Of a DNA stretch of 64,000 nucleotides, positions 17,103 to 26,873 are shown one piece after another. Source of the stretch: Chitinolyticbacter meiyuanensis (lineage in GTDB: Bacteria; Pseudomonadota; Gammaproteobacteria; Burkholderiales; Chitinibacteraceae); the NCBI RefSeq assembly GCF_008033135.1, contig NZ_CP041335.1:2547925-2611924 (forward strand). The letters are read 5' to 3'. Made by a program: the position numbers and the translations under genes. The notes under the pieces are model-generated. The model was not told where the DNA came from. It saw only the letters and a program-made list of their open reading frames with translations, and did not search any database. The first letter of the stretch is position 1. Each line of letters opens with the position of its first letter.

Positions 17103-20096
17103 ATGGTCCGGCCCATGTTTTGCACGACCCAGGACCGCCCGGTCCGCCGACGTACCGCCATGCTCCAGTCTGCCCTTCCCCGAGATGCATTTCGCCGCGC
17201 CCTGCTCTGGGGCCTGCTGGCCGCCATCGCCCTGGTAATGACCGTGCCCGGACCCGCCGCGCCGTTGCGCGCCTTGCTGGGCCAAGCTGCCTGGCTAGTG
17301 ATCGCCATGCTGGGTCGGAGAGCTTGGCTGGCCTGGCACAGCAAACCCGCGCCGCGCGGCACGGTGCCGCAATACGGTGGGATGCTGCTGCTCGGCATCG
17401 GACTCGCGCTGGGTGAATACCTGCTGCATGGCGGCCCACTGCTGGGCGCCTGGCTCAGCCTCGGTGCGACACCACCACGCGCGGGTGTCGGCATCGCCGT
17501 ATTGATCATTGGCATCGGTATCGGGGTGCCACTCTGGGCCGGCCAGGGCTGGCCCGCCGTGTTCGAGACGACCGGCGTGGCACTGGAGCAGACATGGTCT
17601 TCCCGCCATGGCTGGCGGGAGCGCCTTGCTGCCCGCTGGGCCACGCCCGTTGTCGACGATGCGCCTCCTGTCGACATGGCCGATGACATCGCCACACCGT
17701 TACCGCGTCCCCGCCCTGCGCCGATGGCAGAAGAAGCCGCTGTTGTTGAACCGGTTGCGCGGGATATTGCACCGTTGCCGGAGCCATCGGCGCCTACGGC
17801 ATGGTCGCGCGCGCCTACACCGCGCCGCGAGCTGCCGCGGATCGAATTGCCGCATCTGATGGAAAACCTGCAGCGCGCCACGCGTAGCCGCCCGGCTCCG
17901 GCGGCTCAGCCACAGCAAGCGTCGCTGCCACTGATCGAGCCAGCCGAAATCCGTGCCCGCCTGCGTGAAATCCACGGCGAGCGCCTGGCCTCACCCGCTC
18001 CGGCCCCTAGCTCCGCCGCCGCCAAACCCGTAGCCCCCGCCAGTCGAACCGTGGTTCGCCCGGCAGCGCCACGCCCGAACTTGGCATCTGCTCAAAGTAC
18101 GCAACTGGAGCTCATCGTTGCGTCAGCGCAGCTCGAAACAGCGCCGATCACCGTCGAGCCCATCGCGCGACCACTGCATGCGCCACTGCCGTTGCCGCTG
18201 GCGGTCGAGCCGCCCCCGGCCGTGCTGGCAGCTGAGCTGACCATCGAGCTACCGCCAACGCCAACGCCGGCCACGCCGCTAGCAGAGCCGGAGCAAAAGC
18301 CCGCTCTTGCCTGGCCCAGCCTGGAAACCATATCGACCATGCAACGCGCCATGGCGCCCGTCCCCGCCGAGATCGATGTGATCGAGGCAGCCGAGGTACC
18401 CGTCGTTGTGCCGTGGGCCGAACCTACGGCTGAAACCGCGATGCCGGCGTTGCCCGGCGCACCCTGGCTCGATGCTGCGCCAGAGCCCATCGCACCCGCA
18501 CAACCCTGGACGGAAGAGGCTGCGGCACCCGCAGCGTGGGCCGCCGATCTGATCGCCCGCCGGGCGGTGGCACCTGCCCCTGCGCCCCGCACCGAACCGC
18601 GCCACTACGACGAAGGCATGCTGCCCGGCGTGGCGCTGCTGACACCGCCCTCCCCTCAGCTCATCGCCATGTCCGACGAAGAGTTGATCGAGCGCGGCAT
18701 CCTGATCGAGGAGCGGCTGGCCGAGTTCAAGGTGAAGGTGCGCGTGCTCGACGCCTATGCCGGCCCGGTGATCACCCGCTACGAGATCGAACCCGCCGTC
18801 GGCGTGCGCGGCGCCCAGGTGGTGAACCTGATGAAGGACCTGGCCCGTGCGCTGGGCCTCGTCTCCATTCGCGTGGTCGAGACCATCCCCGGCAAGACCT
18901 GCATGGGCATGGAACTGCCCAATCCCACCCGGCAGATGATCCGGCTCTCCGAGATCCTGGCAGCACCCGAGTTCACCGACAGCGCTTCCAAACTCACCAT
19001 GGCGCTGGGCAAGGACATCACCGGCAAGCCGATCATCACCGATCTGGCCAAGGCACCGCACATGCTGGTGGCCGGCACCACCGGCTCGGGCAAGTCGGTC
19101 GGGGTCAACGCCATGATCCTGTCGCTGCTCTACAAGGCCAGCCCCGAGGACGTGCGCTTCATCATGGTCGATCCGAAGATGCTGGAGCTCTCGGTCTACG
19201 ACGGTATCCCGCATCTGCTGGCGCCGGTGGTCACCGACATGAAGCTGGCTGCCAATGCGCTCAACTGGTGCGTGGCGGAGATGGAGAAGCGCTACCGGCT
19301 GATGAGCGCGATGGGCGTACGCAACCTCGCCGGCTTCAACCAGAAGGTGAAGGATGCGGAGAAGGCCGGGCAAAAGCTCACCAATCCGTTCAGCCTGACC
19401 CCAGACGATCCGGAACCCTTGAGCCACCTGCCCTTCATCGTGGTGGTGGTCGACGAGTTCGCCGACCTGATGATGGTGGCCGGCAAGAAGATCGAGGAGC
19501 TGATCGCCCGTCTGGCGCAGAAGGCCCGCGCGGCCGGCATTCATTTGATCCTGGCGACGCAGCGGCCGTCGGTCGATGTGATCACCGGCCTGATCAAGGC
19601 CAACATCCCTACCCGGATCGCATTCCAGGTGTCCAGCAAGGTGGACAGCCGCACCATCCTCGACCAGATGGGCGCCGAGGCACTGCTGGGCCAGGGCGAC
19701 ATGCTGTTCCTGCCGCCGGGCACCGGTTACCCGCAGCGGGTGCATGGTGCCTTCTGCGCCGACGACGAAGTGCACCGCGTGGTGGAGCACCTGAAGCAGT
19801 TCGGCGAGCCCGACTACGTCGAGGGCATCCTCAATGGGGGGTTCGAGGCGGAAGCGGGCGCAGGCGGCCTGGCGCTCTCGGGCGGAGAAGGTGGTGAGGA
19901 AGCCGATCCGCTGTACGACGAGGCGGTCGCCTTCGTGGTGAAGAACCGCCGCGCCTCCATCTCTTCGGTGCAGCGACAATTGCGGATCGGCTACAACCGG
20001 GCCGCGCGACTGATCGAAAGCATGGAGGCCGCGGGCCTGGTCAGTGCGATGGAAAGCAACGGCAACCGCACGGTACTGGTGCCGCCGCAAGACTGA
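17103..20096 (+). CDS. ftsK: DNA translocase FtsK
   Basis: 997 residues. Four hydrophobic segments lie in the first 160 residues (for example [17 protein letters not shown] and [18 protein letters not shown]). A long alanine/proline-rich linker follows (about 190-500). The C-terminal motor has Walker [15 protein letters not shown] near residue 657 and Walker [13 protein letters not shown] near 779, and the DNA-reading gamma domain closes the protein ([19 protein letters not shown]). It pumps chromosome dimers to the dif site at division. The start is uncertain: ATG 17160 is an alternative, and neither has a clear ribosome site. Confidence 0.93.
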   Translation: MVRPMFCTTQDRPVRRRTAMLQSALPRDAFRRALLWGLLAAIALVMTVPGPAAPLRALLGQAAWLVIAMLGRRAWLAWHSKPAPRGTVPQYGGMLLLGIGLALGEYLLHGGPLLGAWLSLGATPPRAGVGIAVLIIGIGIGVPLWAGQGWPAVFETTGVALEQTWSSRHGWRERLAARWATPVVDDAPPVDMADDIATPLPRPRPAPMAEEAAVVEPVARDIAPLPEPSAPTAWSRAPTPRRELPRIELPHLMENLQRATRSRPAPAAQPQQASLPLIEPAEIRARLREIHGERLASPAPAPSSAAAKPVAPASRTVVRPAAPRPNLASAQSTQLELIVASAQLETAPITVEPIARPLHAPLPLPLAVEPPPAVLAAELTIELPPTPTPATPLAEPEQKPALAWPSLETISTMQRAMAPVPAEIDVIEAAEVPVVVPWAEPTAETAMPALPGAPWLDAAPEPIAPAQPWTEEAAAPAAWAADLIARRAVAPAPAPRTEPRHYDEGMLPGVALLTPPSPQLIAMSDEELIERGILIEERLAEFKVKVRVLDAYAGPVITRYEIEPAVGVRGAQVVNLMKDLARALGLVSIRVVETIPGKTCMGMELPNPTRQMIRLSEILAAPEFTDSASKLTMALGKDITGKPIITDLAKAPHMLVAGTTGSGKSVGVNAMILSLLYKASPEDVRFIMVDPKMLELSVYDGIPHLLAPVVTDMKLAANALNWCVAEMEKRYRLMSAMGVRNLAGFNQKVKDAEKAGQKLTNPFSLTPDDPEPLSHLPFIVVVVDEFADLMMVAGKKIEELIARLAQKARAAGIHLILATQRPSVDVITGLIKANIPTRIAFQVSSKVDSRTILDQMGAEALLGQGDMLFLPPGTGYPQRVHGAFCADDEVHRVVEHLKQFGEPDYVEGILNGGFEAEAGAGGLALSGGEGGEEADPLYDEAVAFVVKNRRASISSVQRQLRIGYNRAARLIESMEAAGLVSAMESNGNRTVLVPPQD

Positions 20097-20135
20097 GGTG
20101 ACGGCGGAACTTGCCTCACCCCGCAGCCCACCGGA

Positions 20136-21299
20136 TCAGGCCGCCTGGCGCAGCTGCTGCTCGACCAGCGCCGCGAGCTGCGCCAGACCGGCATCGATCC
20201 GCGCCTCGCTAGCGTGGCTGAAATTGAGCCGCAGCCAGCCGCCTTGCTGTGCATTCGCGGGGTAGAAGGCCTCCCCAGGCATGACCGCCACGTTCTCGGC
20301 CAGTGCTGCCCGCATCAGCGCCATGCTGTCTATCCCTTGCGGCAACGCCACCCAGAAGAACAGCCCACCCGCCGGCAGCGACCAACGCACGCGATCTCCG
20401 AAGTGACGGACCAAGCTTGCCGCCATCGCATCGCGCCGCGCGCGGTAGCCTGGCAGGATGCTGGCGACGTGTGCATCGAGCGTACCCGACTCCAGCACGC
20501 TGGCAACGATGTGCTGGCTCAACCGGTTGCTGTGCAGGTCGGCTGCCTGTTTCAGCCGGGTAAGCGGCACCACCAAGCCCGGATGAGCGATTAGGTAACC
20601 GAGGCGCAGGCCGGGCGCCAAGGTCTTGGAGAACGAGCCTTGATACACCCAGCGAGCGCGGCTCAGGCCAGCAACCAGCGGCGCCGGTGCGGCGCCGTCG
20701 TAGGCAAGATCGCGATACGGATCGTCCTCGAACACCATGCCCTCGCTGGCATCGAGCAGCGCGGCAGCGCGCTGGCGCTCGGCGGCGCTGTAGCAATAGC
20801 CGCTGGGGTTCTGGAACGTGGGGGTCAGATAGCTCAGGCGTGCTCGCGCGGTTGCCTCCCCCATGGCCGCCCAATCCGGGCCGGCAGCCGGATCGACGCC
20901 AAAGGGTAGGAACTCGGCGCCGAACAGGCCAAACGCCTGCAGCGCTGCCAGGTAGGCTGGTGCTTCCACCAATACCGGCGTGCCGGGCTCGACCATCAGC
21001 TTGGCGACCAGATCGATGCCCTGCTGCGAGCCGTTCAGGATCAGCACCTGCTCCGGCCTGCAAGCAAGGCCGATGGCCGCGGCACGCGCGGCCACCAGCT
21101 CGCGTAGCCGCCACTCGCCTTCGCTCTGGCCGTATTGCCACACGTCCGGCAGGTTCTGGATCAGCGCGGTATCGGGGCGAAACAGTGCGTCGTCGGCCGG
21201 CAGGCCGCCGGCAAAGGAAATCACTTCGGGGCGCTGTGTAACCGCGAGGATCTCGCGGACCAGCGAAGGGGTCAGTCGGGCAATGCGTTCAGCGAACAT
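20136..21299 (-). CDS. PLP-dependent aminotransferase, MocR/LysN-like class I
   Basis: 387 residues of fold type I. The N-terminus VISFAGGLPADDALFP-like pattern (ISFAGGLPADDALFRP) and TPTFQNPSGYCYS are typical of 2-aminoadipate/kynurenine-type aminotransferases. The PLP lysine lies in QGSFSKTLAPGLRLGYL. There is no fused GntR helix-turn-helix, so it is an enzyme, not a MocR regulator. Amino donor unknown. It is divergent from a MarR regulator with about 220 bases between the starts, which may control it. Confidence 0.87.
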   Translation of the reverse strand: MFAERIARLTPSLVREILAVTQRPEVISFAGGLPADDALFRPDTALIQNLPDVWQYGQSEGEWRLRELVAARAAAIGLACRPEQVLILNGSQQGIDLVAKLMVEPGTPVLVEAPAYLAALQAFGLFGAEFLPFGVDPAAGPDWAAMGEATARARLSYLTPTFQNPSGYCYSAAERQRAAALLDASEGMVFEDDPYRDLAYDGAAPAPLVAGLSRARWVYQGSFSKTLAPGLRLGYLIAHPGLVVPLTRLKQAADLHSNRLSQHIVASVLESGTLDAHVASILPGYRARRDAMAASLVRHFGDRVRWSLPAGGLFFWVALPQGIDSMALMRAALAENVAVMPGEAFYPANAQQGGWLRLNFSHASEARIDAGLAQLAALVEQQLRQAA

Positions 21300-21474
21300 G
21301 TGGGCTCCAGGCGATCGGCGGCACGCCCTGCGGGCGTGATTGGTGTCGCAAAATGCACGCGTCGTACGCGTTGGTGTTCACCTTGGGCCTGGGAGCTGGT
21401 ACGGTTTGCCCTGCCGTGAACCGGCGATCGTGTGGAATGCGCCGTTCGCGGGTGAATGGACCACAATAATTAGT

Positions 21475-21495
21475 CAGGATGATTGCCATATCCTG
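21475..21495. promoter_or_regulatory. Inverted repeat, candidate MarR operator
   Basis: CAGGAT-N9-ATCCTG, a perfect 6-base inverted repeat located 25 bases before the MarR start codon in an AT-richer promoter region. MarR dimers bind such repeats, but nothing beyond symmetry supports the assignment. Confidence 0.35.
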
Positions 21496-21513
21496 CATAA
21501 CGACAGAACATAA

Positions 21514-21528
21514 GTCAACATGATTGAC
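21514..21528. promoter_or_regulatory. Inverted repeat over the marR-like start codon
   Basis: GTCAA-N5-TTGAC is a perfect 5-base inverted repeat that includes the ATG at 21520. Binding here could block both transcription and translation of the MarR gene. Together with 21475-21495 it forms two spaced sites. Confidence 0.3.
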
Positions 21529-21975
21529 ATTGAGGAAGGCCGGCTCAACGCCGCATTGGAATTGTTCTATTACGCCTACCGGGCATTCACCACCCAGCCC
21601 GATGCGCTGCTGTCTGCGCGCGGCTGGGGGCGGGTTCACCACCGCGTGCTTTATTTCATCGCCCGCGAACCCGGCCTCTCGGTGAACACGCTGCTGGCGC
21701 GCCTTGGCGTGAGCAAGCAGGCGCTGCATGCACCACTGCGTGAACTGCAGGCCGCAGCCCTGATCGAGGCCCGGGCGGCAGAGCATGATCGCCGGGTGAA
21801 ATGCCTGTATCTGTCAGACGATGGTGTGGTGCTGGAACGCGAGCTCTCCGGCAGCCAGCGCGCCATCATGGCCCAGGTGTTTTCCGGCCTGGAAGACGGC
21901 GCCAGCGATGGCTGGCGCGCGGTGATGTGCTCGCTGGCCGCCGCCGATACCGGCGTGGTCCGCCGCGACATCTGA
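21520..21975 (+). CDS. MarR family transcriptional regulator
   Basis: 151 residues, a winged helix-turn-helix. The recognition region VNTLLARLGVSKQALHAPLREL is followed by the wing segment EHDRRVKCLYLSDDGV (D-x-R x x x x x L T/S), the MarR hallmark. N-terminal and C-terminal helices would form the dimer interface. No convincing ribosome site precedes the ATG. A terminator follows at 21986. The divergent aminotransferase gene is the closest candidate target. Confidence 0.87.
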   Translation: MIDIEEGRLNAALELFYYAYRAFTTQPDALLSARGWGRVHHRVLYFIAREPGLSVNTLLARLGVSKQALHAPLRELQAAALIEARAAEHDRRVKCLYLSDDGVVLERELSGSQRAIMAQVFSGLEDGASDGWRAVMCSLAAADTGVVRRDI

Positions 21976-21985
21976 CGTTTTTACC

Positions 21986-22015
21986 GCCTGCCGCCGGGCA
22001 ATCGGCAGGCCTTTT
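21986..22015 (+). terminator. Rho-independent terminator after the MarR gene
   Basis: Perfect arms GCCTGCCG and CGGCAGGC around a nine-base loop, followed by CTTTT. It starts ten bases after the MarR stop codon. Confidence 0.75.
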
Positions 22016-22099
22016 CGCACGCGTTTCTTGATCGGGCGCACAGTTTGCCGCGCCCACCGCGCTTATCCTGACACCACGATGACCGTTGTGGAGCAGGAT

Positions 22100-23050
22100 A
22101 TGTCCGCCCCCGATCTTTCCACCGAATTCCTGTCGCTGCCGCTGGCCAACCCGTTGATGAACGCCTCGGGCGTATGGTGCACGCGCGTTGCCGAGCTCGA
22201 AGCACTGCTGGACAGCGCCGCCGGCGCCATGGTCACCAAGAGCTGCACGCTGACCCGGCGCGACGGCAACCCGGAACCGCGTTATCGCACCCTCACCGGG
22301 CCCGGCCTTGCCGGCAGTCTCAATTCCATGGGCCTGCCCAACGAGGGGCATGGCTACTATCTCGACTACGCCGCCCAGCACGATTACGAGCAAAAGCCGT
22401 TGTTCTTCTCGGTATCCGGTCTCACGCTCGACGACAATCTCACCATCGTCGCCGCGGCGCGCGATGCCGTGCTACCGGTGCAGCTGGAACTCAACCTGTC
22501 CTGCCCGAATGTGCCGGGCAAGGCGCAGCCGGCATACGACTTCGCGGCGATGGACGAACTCGTCACCGAAGTCGCCAGCGCCTATCGCCGACCGTTTGGG
22601 GTGAAGCTGCCGCCCTACTTCGATTTTGCCCATTTCGATGCCGCTGCCGAGATCCTCAACCGCCACGATCATCTGGCGTGGGTGACCTGTATCAACTCGG
22701 TCGGCAATGCTTTGGTGATCGATACCGCGAACGAATCGACGGTGATCCGCCCCAAGGATGGCTTCGGCGGCCTGGGGGGTGACTATGTACTGCCGATCGC
22801 GCTGGCCAACGTCAACGCCTTCCACCGGCGCTGCCCGGGCAAGGTCATCATCGGCTGCGGCGGTGTGCGCAGCGGCGAGCACGTGTTCCAACACCTCTTG
22901 GCCGGCGCAACGCTGGTCCAGGTCGGCACGGCCTTGTATGAAGAGGGGCTTGGCGTGTTCAGCCGGCTGAATCGCGAGCTGGCACGCCTGATGGAGAGCA
23001 AGGGTTACAGCCGGATCGCCGATTTCCAGGGCGCGCTGCGCACGCTCTGA
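22100..23050 (+). CDS. pyrD: Dihydroorotate dehydrogenase, class 1A (fumarate-type)
   Basis: 316 residues; ATG 22100 chosen because GGAG sits 6 bases upstream. It oxidises dihydroorotate to orotate in pyrimidine synthesis using FMN. NLSCPNVPGKAQPAYDF holds the class 1 catalytic-base cysteine, and GVKLPPYFDFAHFDAAAEIL, IRPKDGFGGLGG and QVGTALYEEG follow the soluble class 1A pattern of Lactococcus-type enzymes, which pass electrons to fumarate. There is no N-terminal membrane helix as in class 2, the usual betaproteobacterial form, and no partner pyrK is adjacent. Class assignment is from sequence pattern only. Confidence 0.88.
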   Translation: MSAPDLSTEFLSLPLANPLMNASGVWCTRVAELEALLDSAAGAMVTKSCTLTRRDGNPEPRYRTLTGPGLAGSLNSMGLPNEGHGYYLDYAAQHDYEQKPLFFSVSGLTLDDNLTIVAAARDAVLPVQLELNLSCPNVPGKAQPAYDFAAMDELVTEVASAYRRPFGVKLPPYFDFAHFDAAAEILNRHDHLAWVTCINSVGNALVIDTANESTVIRPKDGFGGLGGDYVLPIALANVNAFHRRCPGKVIIGCGGVRSGEHVFQHLLAGATLVQVGTALYEEGLGVFSRLNRELARLMESKGYSRIADFQGALRTL

Positions 23051-23098
23051 CAAACCCTGCCCCGGCACAGCGGCGCCACAACCCTTGCGCCCACTGAA

Positions 23099-23725
23099 TC
23101 AGTACGACACCGGCGTCGGTTCCAGGCTGCGCCACAGGTACCACGATGCTGCCGTGCACCAGGGCTGCCAAGGTTCCGCCAGACGCCTGATCTCCGCCTT
23201 GGGCAGGCGCTCGCCGCCGTGGTATAGCAGCGCGATCGCCCGCACGATGCCGATGTCGTCAAGCGGCAATACATTGGGCCGCAGCAGGTGGAACATCATG
23301 AACATCTCGGCGGTCCAGCGACCGATACCACGGATGTCGGTTAACGCACCGATCAGCGCCTCATCGTCGAGCCCGGCGAGCAATTCGCGATCGAGCCGAC
23401 CATCGGCGTGATGGCGTGCCAAGTCAGTCAGGTATTCCACCTTGCGCTGCGACAGGCCGCAGGCCCGCAGCGCAAGCGGATCGGCGGCCAGTACCCGGCG
23501 GCTCTCCATCGCGCCGACGGCCTCGACCACCCGGCGCCAGATCGAATCGGCGGCCTTCACCGAGATCTGCTGGCCCACCACGGAGCGTGCCAGCGTCAGA
23601 AACACGTCGCCGCGCCCCTCCAGGCTGATGCCGGGATAACTGGCGATCAGCCGCGCCAGCACCGGGTCGTTGGCGGTGAGCTCAGCGCAGGCCTGATCCC
23701 ACCAACCGGGCTTGCCCAGATTCAT
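23099..23725 (-). CDS. DNA-3-methyladenine glycosylase II-like (HhH-GPD)
   Basis: 208 residues, starting MNLGKPGWWDQACAEL at the ATG 23725. The helix-hairpin-helix LTDIRGIGRWTAEMFMMF is followed by the catalytic aspartate in LPLDDIGIVRAI. VVGQQISVKAADSIWRRV is typical of AlkA-type glycosylases, which excise alkylated purines. It lacks the extra N-terminal domain of E. coli AlkA, so it is the short form. The start overlaps the end of the YdjM-like gene by 4 bases. Confidence 0.88.
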   Translation of the reverse strand: MNLGKPGWWDQACAELTANDPVLARLIASYPGISLEGRGDVFLTLARSVVGQQISVKAADSIWRRVVEAVGAMESRRVLAADPLALRACGLSQRKVEYLTDLARHHADGRLDRELLAGLDDEALIGALTDIRGIGRWTAEMFMMFHLLRPNVLPLDDIGIVRAIALLYHGGERLPKAEIRRLAEPWQPWCTAASWYLWRSLEPTPVSY

Positions 23726-24741
23726 GTCGGCTCCTTGGCCGGGCGCCAGATGCGCTGCCATAACTCGCCAAGACCACGGCGACTGGTGAACGACCAATCG
23801 AGCTGCTGCGGCCGTACCGGCTGCCACAGCCCCTGGCCGTTCTGTCGCGCCACTGCATAGCGAAAACTGTAATCGGGTTCTGCGCCCATGCGCAGATCGG
23901 CCAGCACCAGCGTGCCTTGGCGCGCCTCGGCCTTGACGAAACCATGGGTGAACCACAGCAGCCGCGCCACCGCCGGGGCTTCGGCCACCAAGGCCAGCGC
24001 CGCCTGGTCGCTCGGGTAATGCCGGAAGCGGATCGGGCCGCTGTCGGCCACCAGCGAGTAATCACCTTCCAGAAAGCCGTCGGATGTCAGCACCACGACT
24101 CGCCATAGCAACGTATTGAACGGCGCCGGCACCGAGAAGCGCGGCGCTTCGGCCAGGCCCCGCGCCGTCAGTGTGCGGGTGGCGACATCGTCGACCCGCG
24201 CCTTGGCCAGCAACGACCAGCCGAGATAGGCCGAGCTCAGCAGCACCCCCACCCACAGCCAGCGCTGCGCCGTGGTGCGCTCGCGCCAGCACCAAGCCGC
24301 AATGCAACCGGCAATCAGCGGCACCGTGTACAGCGGATCGATGATGAAGACGCTGGACCACATGGTCGGCGGTGCGCTCAGCGGCCACCACAACTGGGTG
24401 CCATAGACGGTGAACGCATCGAGCAGCGGATGGGTGACCAGCGCCAGCCAGATCGCCGCCAGCCAGCGCCCCTGCGCCGCTTGTACGGTAGGGCTACGCC
24501 AGCGCGCCAGCAACCAGAGCAGCAAGGCCAGCGCTGTGAGTACCAGCAGCGAATGCGACGGCCCGCGATGCCAGGTGACGTTGGTGATGGCATCCACGCC
24601 CAGAAGCTTGAGCGGAATGATGTCGAGATCCGGCAGCGTGCCAAGCGCGGCGCCGACCGCCAGCGCACGCCGGCGTTGTGTGGGTGGTGCGGCCAGCGCG
24701 GCCACACTGGCGCCAAGCACGATCTGGGTCAGGGAATCCAT
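23722..24741 (-). CDS. YdjM/YbcI-like membrane-bound metal-dependent hydrolase
   Basis: 339 residues, start at ATG 24741 (MDSLTQIVLGASVAALA). The histidine/aspartate pattern TLPDLDIIPL, NVTWHRGPSHSLLV and THPLLDAFTVYGTQLWWPL, embedded in about five hydrophobic segments, defines the DUF457/YdjM family of integral membrane proteins (LexA-regulated in E. coli). A soluble C-terminal part of about 130 residues follows. The true substrate is unknown; the hydrolase label comes from the conserved metal-ligand pattern. It couples by a 4-base overlap to the alkA-like repair gene. Confidence 0.82.
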   Translation of the reverse strand: MDSLTQIVLGASVAALAAPPTQRRRALAVGAALGTLPDLDIIPLKLLGVDAITNVTWHRGPSHSLLVLTALALLLWLLARWRSPTVQAAQGRWLAAIWLALVTHPLLDAFTVYGTQLWWPLSAPPTMWSSVFIIDPLYTVPLIAGCIAAWCWRERTTAQRWLWVGVLLSSAYLGWSLLAKARVDDVATRTLTARGLAEAPRFSVPAPFNTLLWRVVVLTSDGFLEGDYSLVADSGPIRFRHYPSDQAALALVAEAPAVARLLWFTHGFVKAEARQGTLVLADLRMGAEPDYSFRYAVARQNGQGLWQPVRPQQLDWSFTSRRGLGELWQRIWRPAKEPT

Positions 24742-25018
24742 GGCAACCCGCTGTTGGAGGATGCCGGCGATCGTAGCCGCTCGCTGTACGGGCCACAACT
24801 CGATGAGCACTTCCCGTGCTTAGGGCAGCCAGCATTCGGCTTCAACTGTCGAGCGGAAAAACCGCGGCCCGACGCCGACCTGCCGCTGGGCCGACAAACC
24901 CGATAGTTCCAGAAAAACTAACCCATATATTTCATACAAAATATTGATTTAAGAAAGCAAAATCAGGGCAGTTTCACCAGTGCGTCTTCATCTGCACGCC
25001 TTCATGCCGGGAACGCTC
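24742..25018. other. Intergenic region, AT-rich in its right half
   Basis: Divergent promoter space between the YdjM-like gene and the two-TM protein. Bases 24906-24965 are visibly AT-rich compared with everything around (runs such as CCCATATATTTCATAC), so promoter elements for the gene at 25019 are likely here. No RNA gene or repeat recognised. Confidence 0.4.
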
Positions 25019-25705
25019 ATGGAAGTCATCATCGCCGCCATCCAGAAAACACCCATTCCCACCATCCTGATCCTCGCGGGCCTGTTCTTCCTGCTGCTGG
25101 GCTTTGTCTCCAAGCTGGGTGGGATGATCGAGGTGTCACCCGAGCAGAAGCGGCTGACCTTGCCGATTGGCCTGCTGGTACTGACACTGGGCCTGTTGCT
25201 GACCTTCATTCCCTCCTCGTCGCCAAAGGCCACCGCCGAGGAAGCGGCCGTCGATGCGGCCAAGCAACCCCAATCCGCGATCGTGCAGGCTGCGGCGCCT
25301 GCAGTGGAAACACCCATCGCCAGTGCGCCGCCAACAGCCCTGCCCGCCCCCACCAAGGCCCGTACCGCCGAAGCAACGCCAACACCGGTGGACGAAGAGA
25401 CAGCCAGGAAAAATGCGCAGCAGGAACAGCTCGAACGCGAAGCCAAGCGCAAGACCGCCCACCGGACACGCTGGCCAGAGCGGGAATTCCCTGCGCCCAA
25501 CGGCGGCCTGCTGGTGTACACCCTGATGCCCGACGGCAACCCAGCGTGTGCCTCCTACGATGGCGCGAATTGCCTATGGGGAAAAAGCTACGACGACATC
25601 GATTTCGACAAGATCGTGCCCCTCGCCTGTGGCGATGCCCATTACGCACAATGGAAAACCACCGGCTACGAGAATCCCAAGCACTGGTGCAACCTCGCCC
25701 GATAA
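25019..25705 (+). CDS. Two-TM protein with a four-cysteine C-terminal domain, unknown function
   Basis: 228 residues from ATG 25019, preceded by CGGGAACG; a GTG at 24980 has weaker support. Two closely spaced membrane helices, TILILAGLFFLLLGFVSKLG and LPIGLLVLTLGLLLTFIP, are joined by GGMIEVSPEQKRLT. An alanine/proline/threonine-rich stretch and a charged segment follow. The last 70 residues form a compact domain with four cysteines (ACAS, NCLWG, ACGD, HWCN) and TGYENPKHWCNLAR at the end. The hairpin resembles a module I have seen in cyanobacterial multidomain proteins, but I cannot name the family. No neighbour suggests a job. Confidence 0.75.
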   Translation: MEVIIAAIQKTPIPTILILAGLFFLLLGFVSKLGGMIEVSPEQKRLTLPIGLLVLTLGLLLTFIPSSSPKATAEEAAVDAAKQPQSAIVQAAAPAVETPIASAPPTALPAPTKARTAEATPTPVDEETARKNAQQEQLEREAKRKTAHRTRWPEREFPAPNGGLLVYTLMPDGNPACASYDGANCLWGKSYDDIDFDKIVPLACGDAHYAQWKTTGYENPKHWCNLAR

Positions 25706-25749
25706 GCGATGACACACGCTGGCTTGATCCCGCCGCCCAGGGTCTGCCA

Positions 25750-26835
25750 TCAGCTCCGCTTGCGAAAGGCCCAACGCGCCGCCAGCAGCGTGAACCCAGC
25801 CACCAGCGCCACCAGCAACCAGAAACCATGCGGGTTGTCCGCGAGTGGTACGCCGCCGACGTTCATGCCGAAGAAGCCGGCAACGATGTTGATTGGCAGT
25901 GCCAGCACCGTGACCATGGTCAGCACGAACAGCGTGCGGTTGGTCTGCTCGTTCAGCGTGGCGGCAAGCTCCTCCTGCAGCAGCTTGATCCGCTCGACCA
26001 GCGCATGCAGATCGTTCAGCACCAGCGCACACTCTTCGGTGGCGGTGCGCAACTCGTCCACATCGCGTTCACGCAGCCAGTCCGGCGGACGGTTGAGCAA
26101 GCGGAACAGCGAGCCAGGCTCAGGTGCCAGCAGCCGCTGCACCCGCACCAGGCTGCGGCGCAGCGCCGCCAGCTCGGTACGGCTGTCATGCAACCGTTGC
26201 GCCAGCAGCCTGTCCTCGATCGCGTCGACCTGCGTCGCCGATTCGCGCACGATCTGCATCAACACGTCGGCCTGGTCGCGCAACAGATGCACCAGCAGTG
26301 CCAGCGGCGAATGGAAGCGCTCACGGTTCTTCACCGCAGCGCGCAGCCGATCGACCGAGCGCAGCGGCGTGGCCCGGGTGGTCACCAGCAGACGGCGCTG
26401 CGCGCATACCTGCAGCGTGGCGATCTCGAGCGTGGTCGCGCCAAATTCGAAGGTGACATCGTTGATCACTGCCAGCAACACCGGCGGCACGTGCTCGATA
26501 CGGGTGGAACCAGGCCCGGCGCGGACCGCCTCGAAGAAGGCTTCCGGCAAGGCCAGCCGGCTGTGCAGCCAGCGCTCGCAGGCCGCATGCGCAAGATTGA
26601 AGTGCAGCCAGACAAAGTCGCCACTCTCATCCGCCGACGCCAGCCATGCCGCGGCGGTGTCGGAGTCGATCTCTCGCCCCGGCTCACCCGGAATGAAGCG
26701 GTAACCGGCAATCAGGCCGGCCTGGTCGGCGCCGTACTGGCCCTGCGCAACTGCGTGTTTCAATGATCCGGCCCCGCTGACGGCCACCGTCCGGCGCCCA
26801 GGCGCCGCCACGGCACTGGCCGAATCTGCCAGCAT
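25750..26835 (-). CDS. CorA-family transporter, ZntB-like
   Basis: 361 residues. A long soluble N-terminal region rich in helices precedes two C-terminal membrane segments. The selectivity motif GMN is in IVAGFFGMNVGGVPL, where ZntB/CorA proteins have G-M-N followed by a short loop; VGGVPL is the ZntB-type loop. It should form a pentamer in the inner membrane moving zinc or another divalent cation. No metal regulator is adjacent. The start at ATG 26835 faces dinB divergently, leaving 92 bases between. Confidence 0.88.
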   Translation of the reverse strand: MLADSASAVAAPGRRTVAVSGAGSLKHAVAQGQYGADQAGLIAGYRFIPGEPGREIDSDTAAAWLASADESGDFVWLHFNLAHAACERWLHSRLALPEAFFEAVRAGPGSTRIEHVPPVLLAVINDVTFEFGATTLEIATLQVCAQRRLLVTTRATPLRSVDRLRAAVKNRERFHSPLALLVHLLRDQADVLMQIVRESATQVDAIEDRLLAQRLHDSRTELAALRRSLVRVQRLLAPEPGSLFRLLNRPPDWLRERDVDELRTATEECALVLNDLHALVERIKLLQEELAATLNEQTNRTLFVLTMVTVLALPINIVAGFFGMNVGGVPLADNPHGFWLLVALVAGFTLLAARWAFRKRS

Positions 26836-26873
26836 CCCCGATCAAGATTGCAGTTGTGCGTCCACGGCGCCGC

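Noticed and set aside
18279..20090. Minus-strand open frame opposite ftsK
   Set aside because: Antisense to the FtsK motor domain; no motif.
20097..20135. Hairpin-like bases between ftsK and the aminotransferase
   Set aside because: Short, mismatched stem and no T-tract, so not called a terminator.
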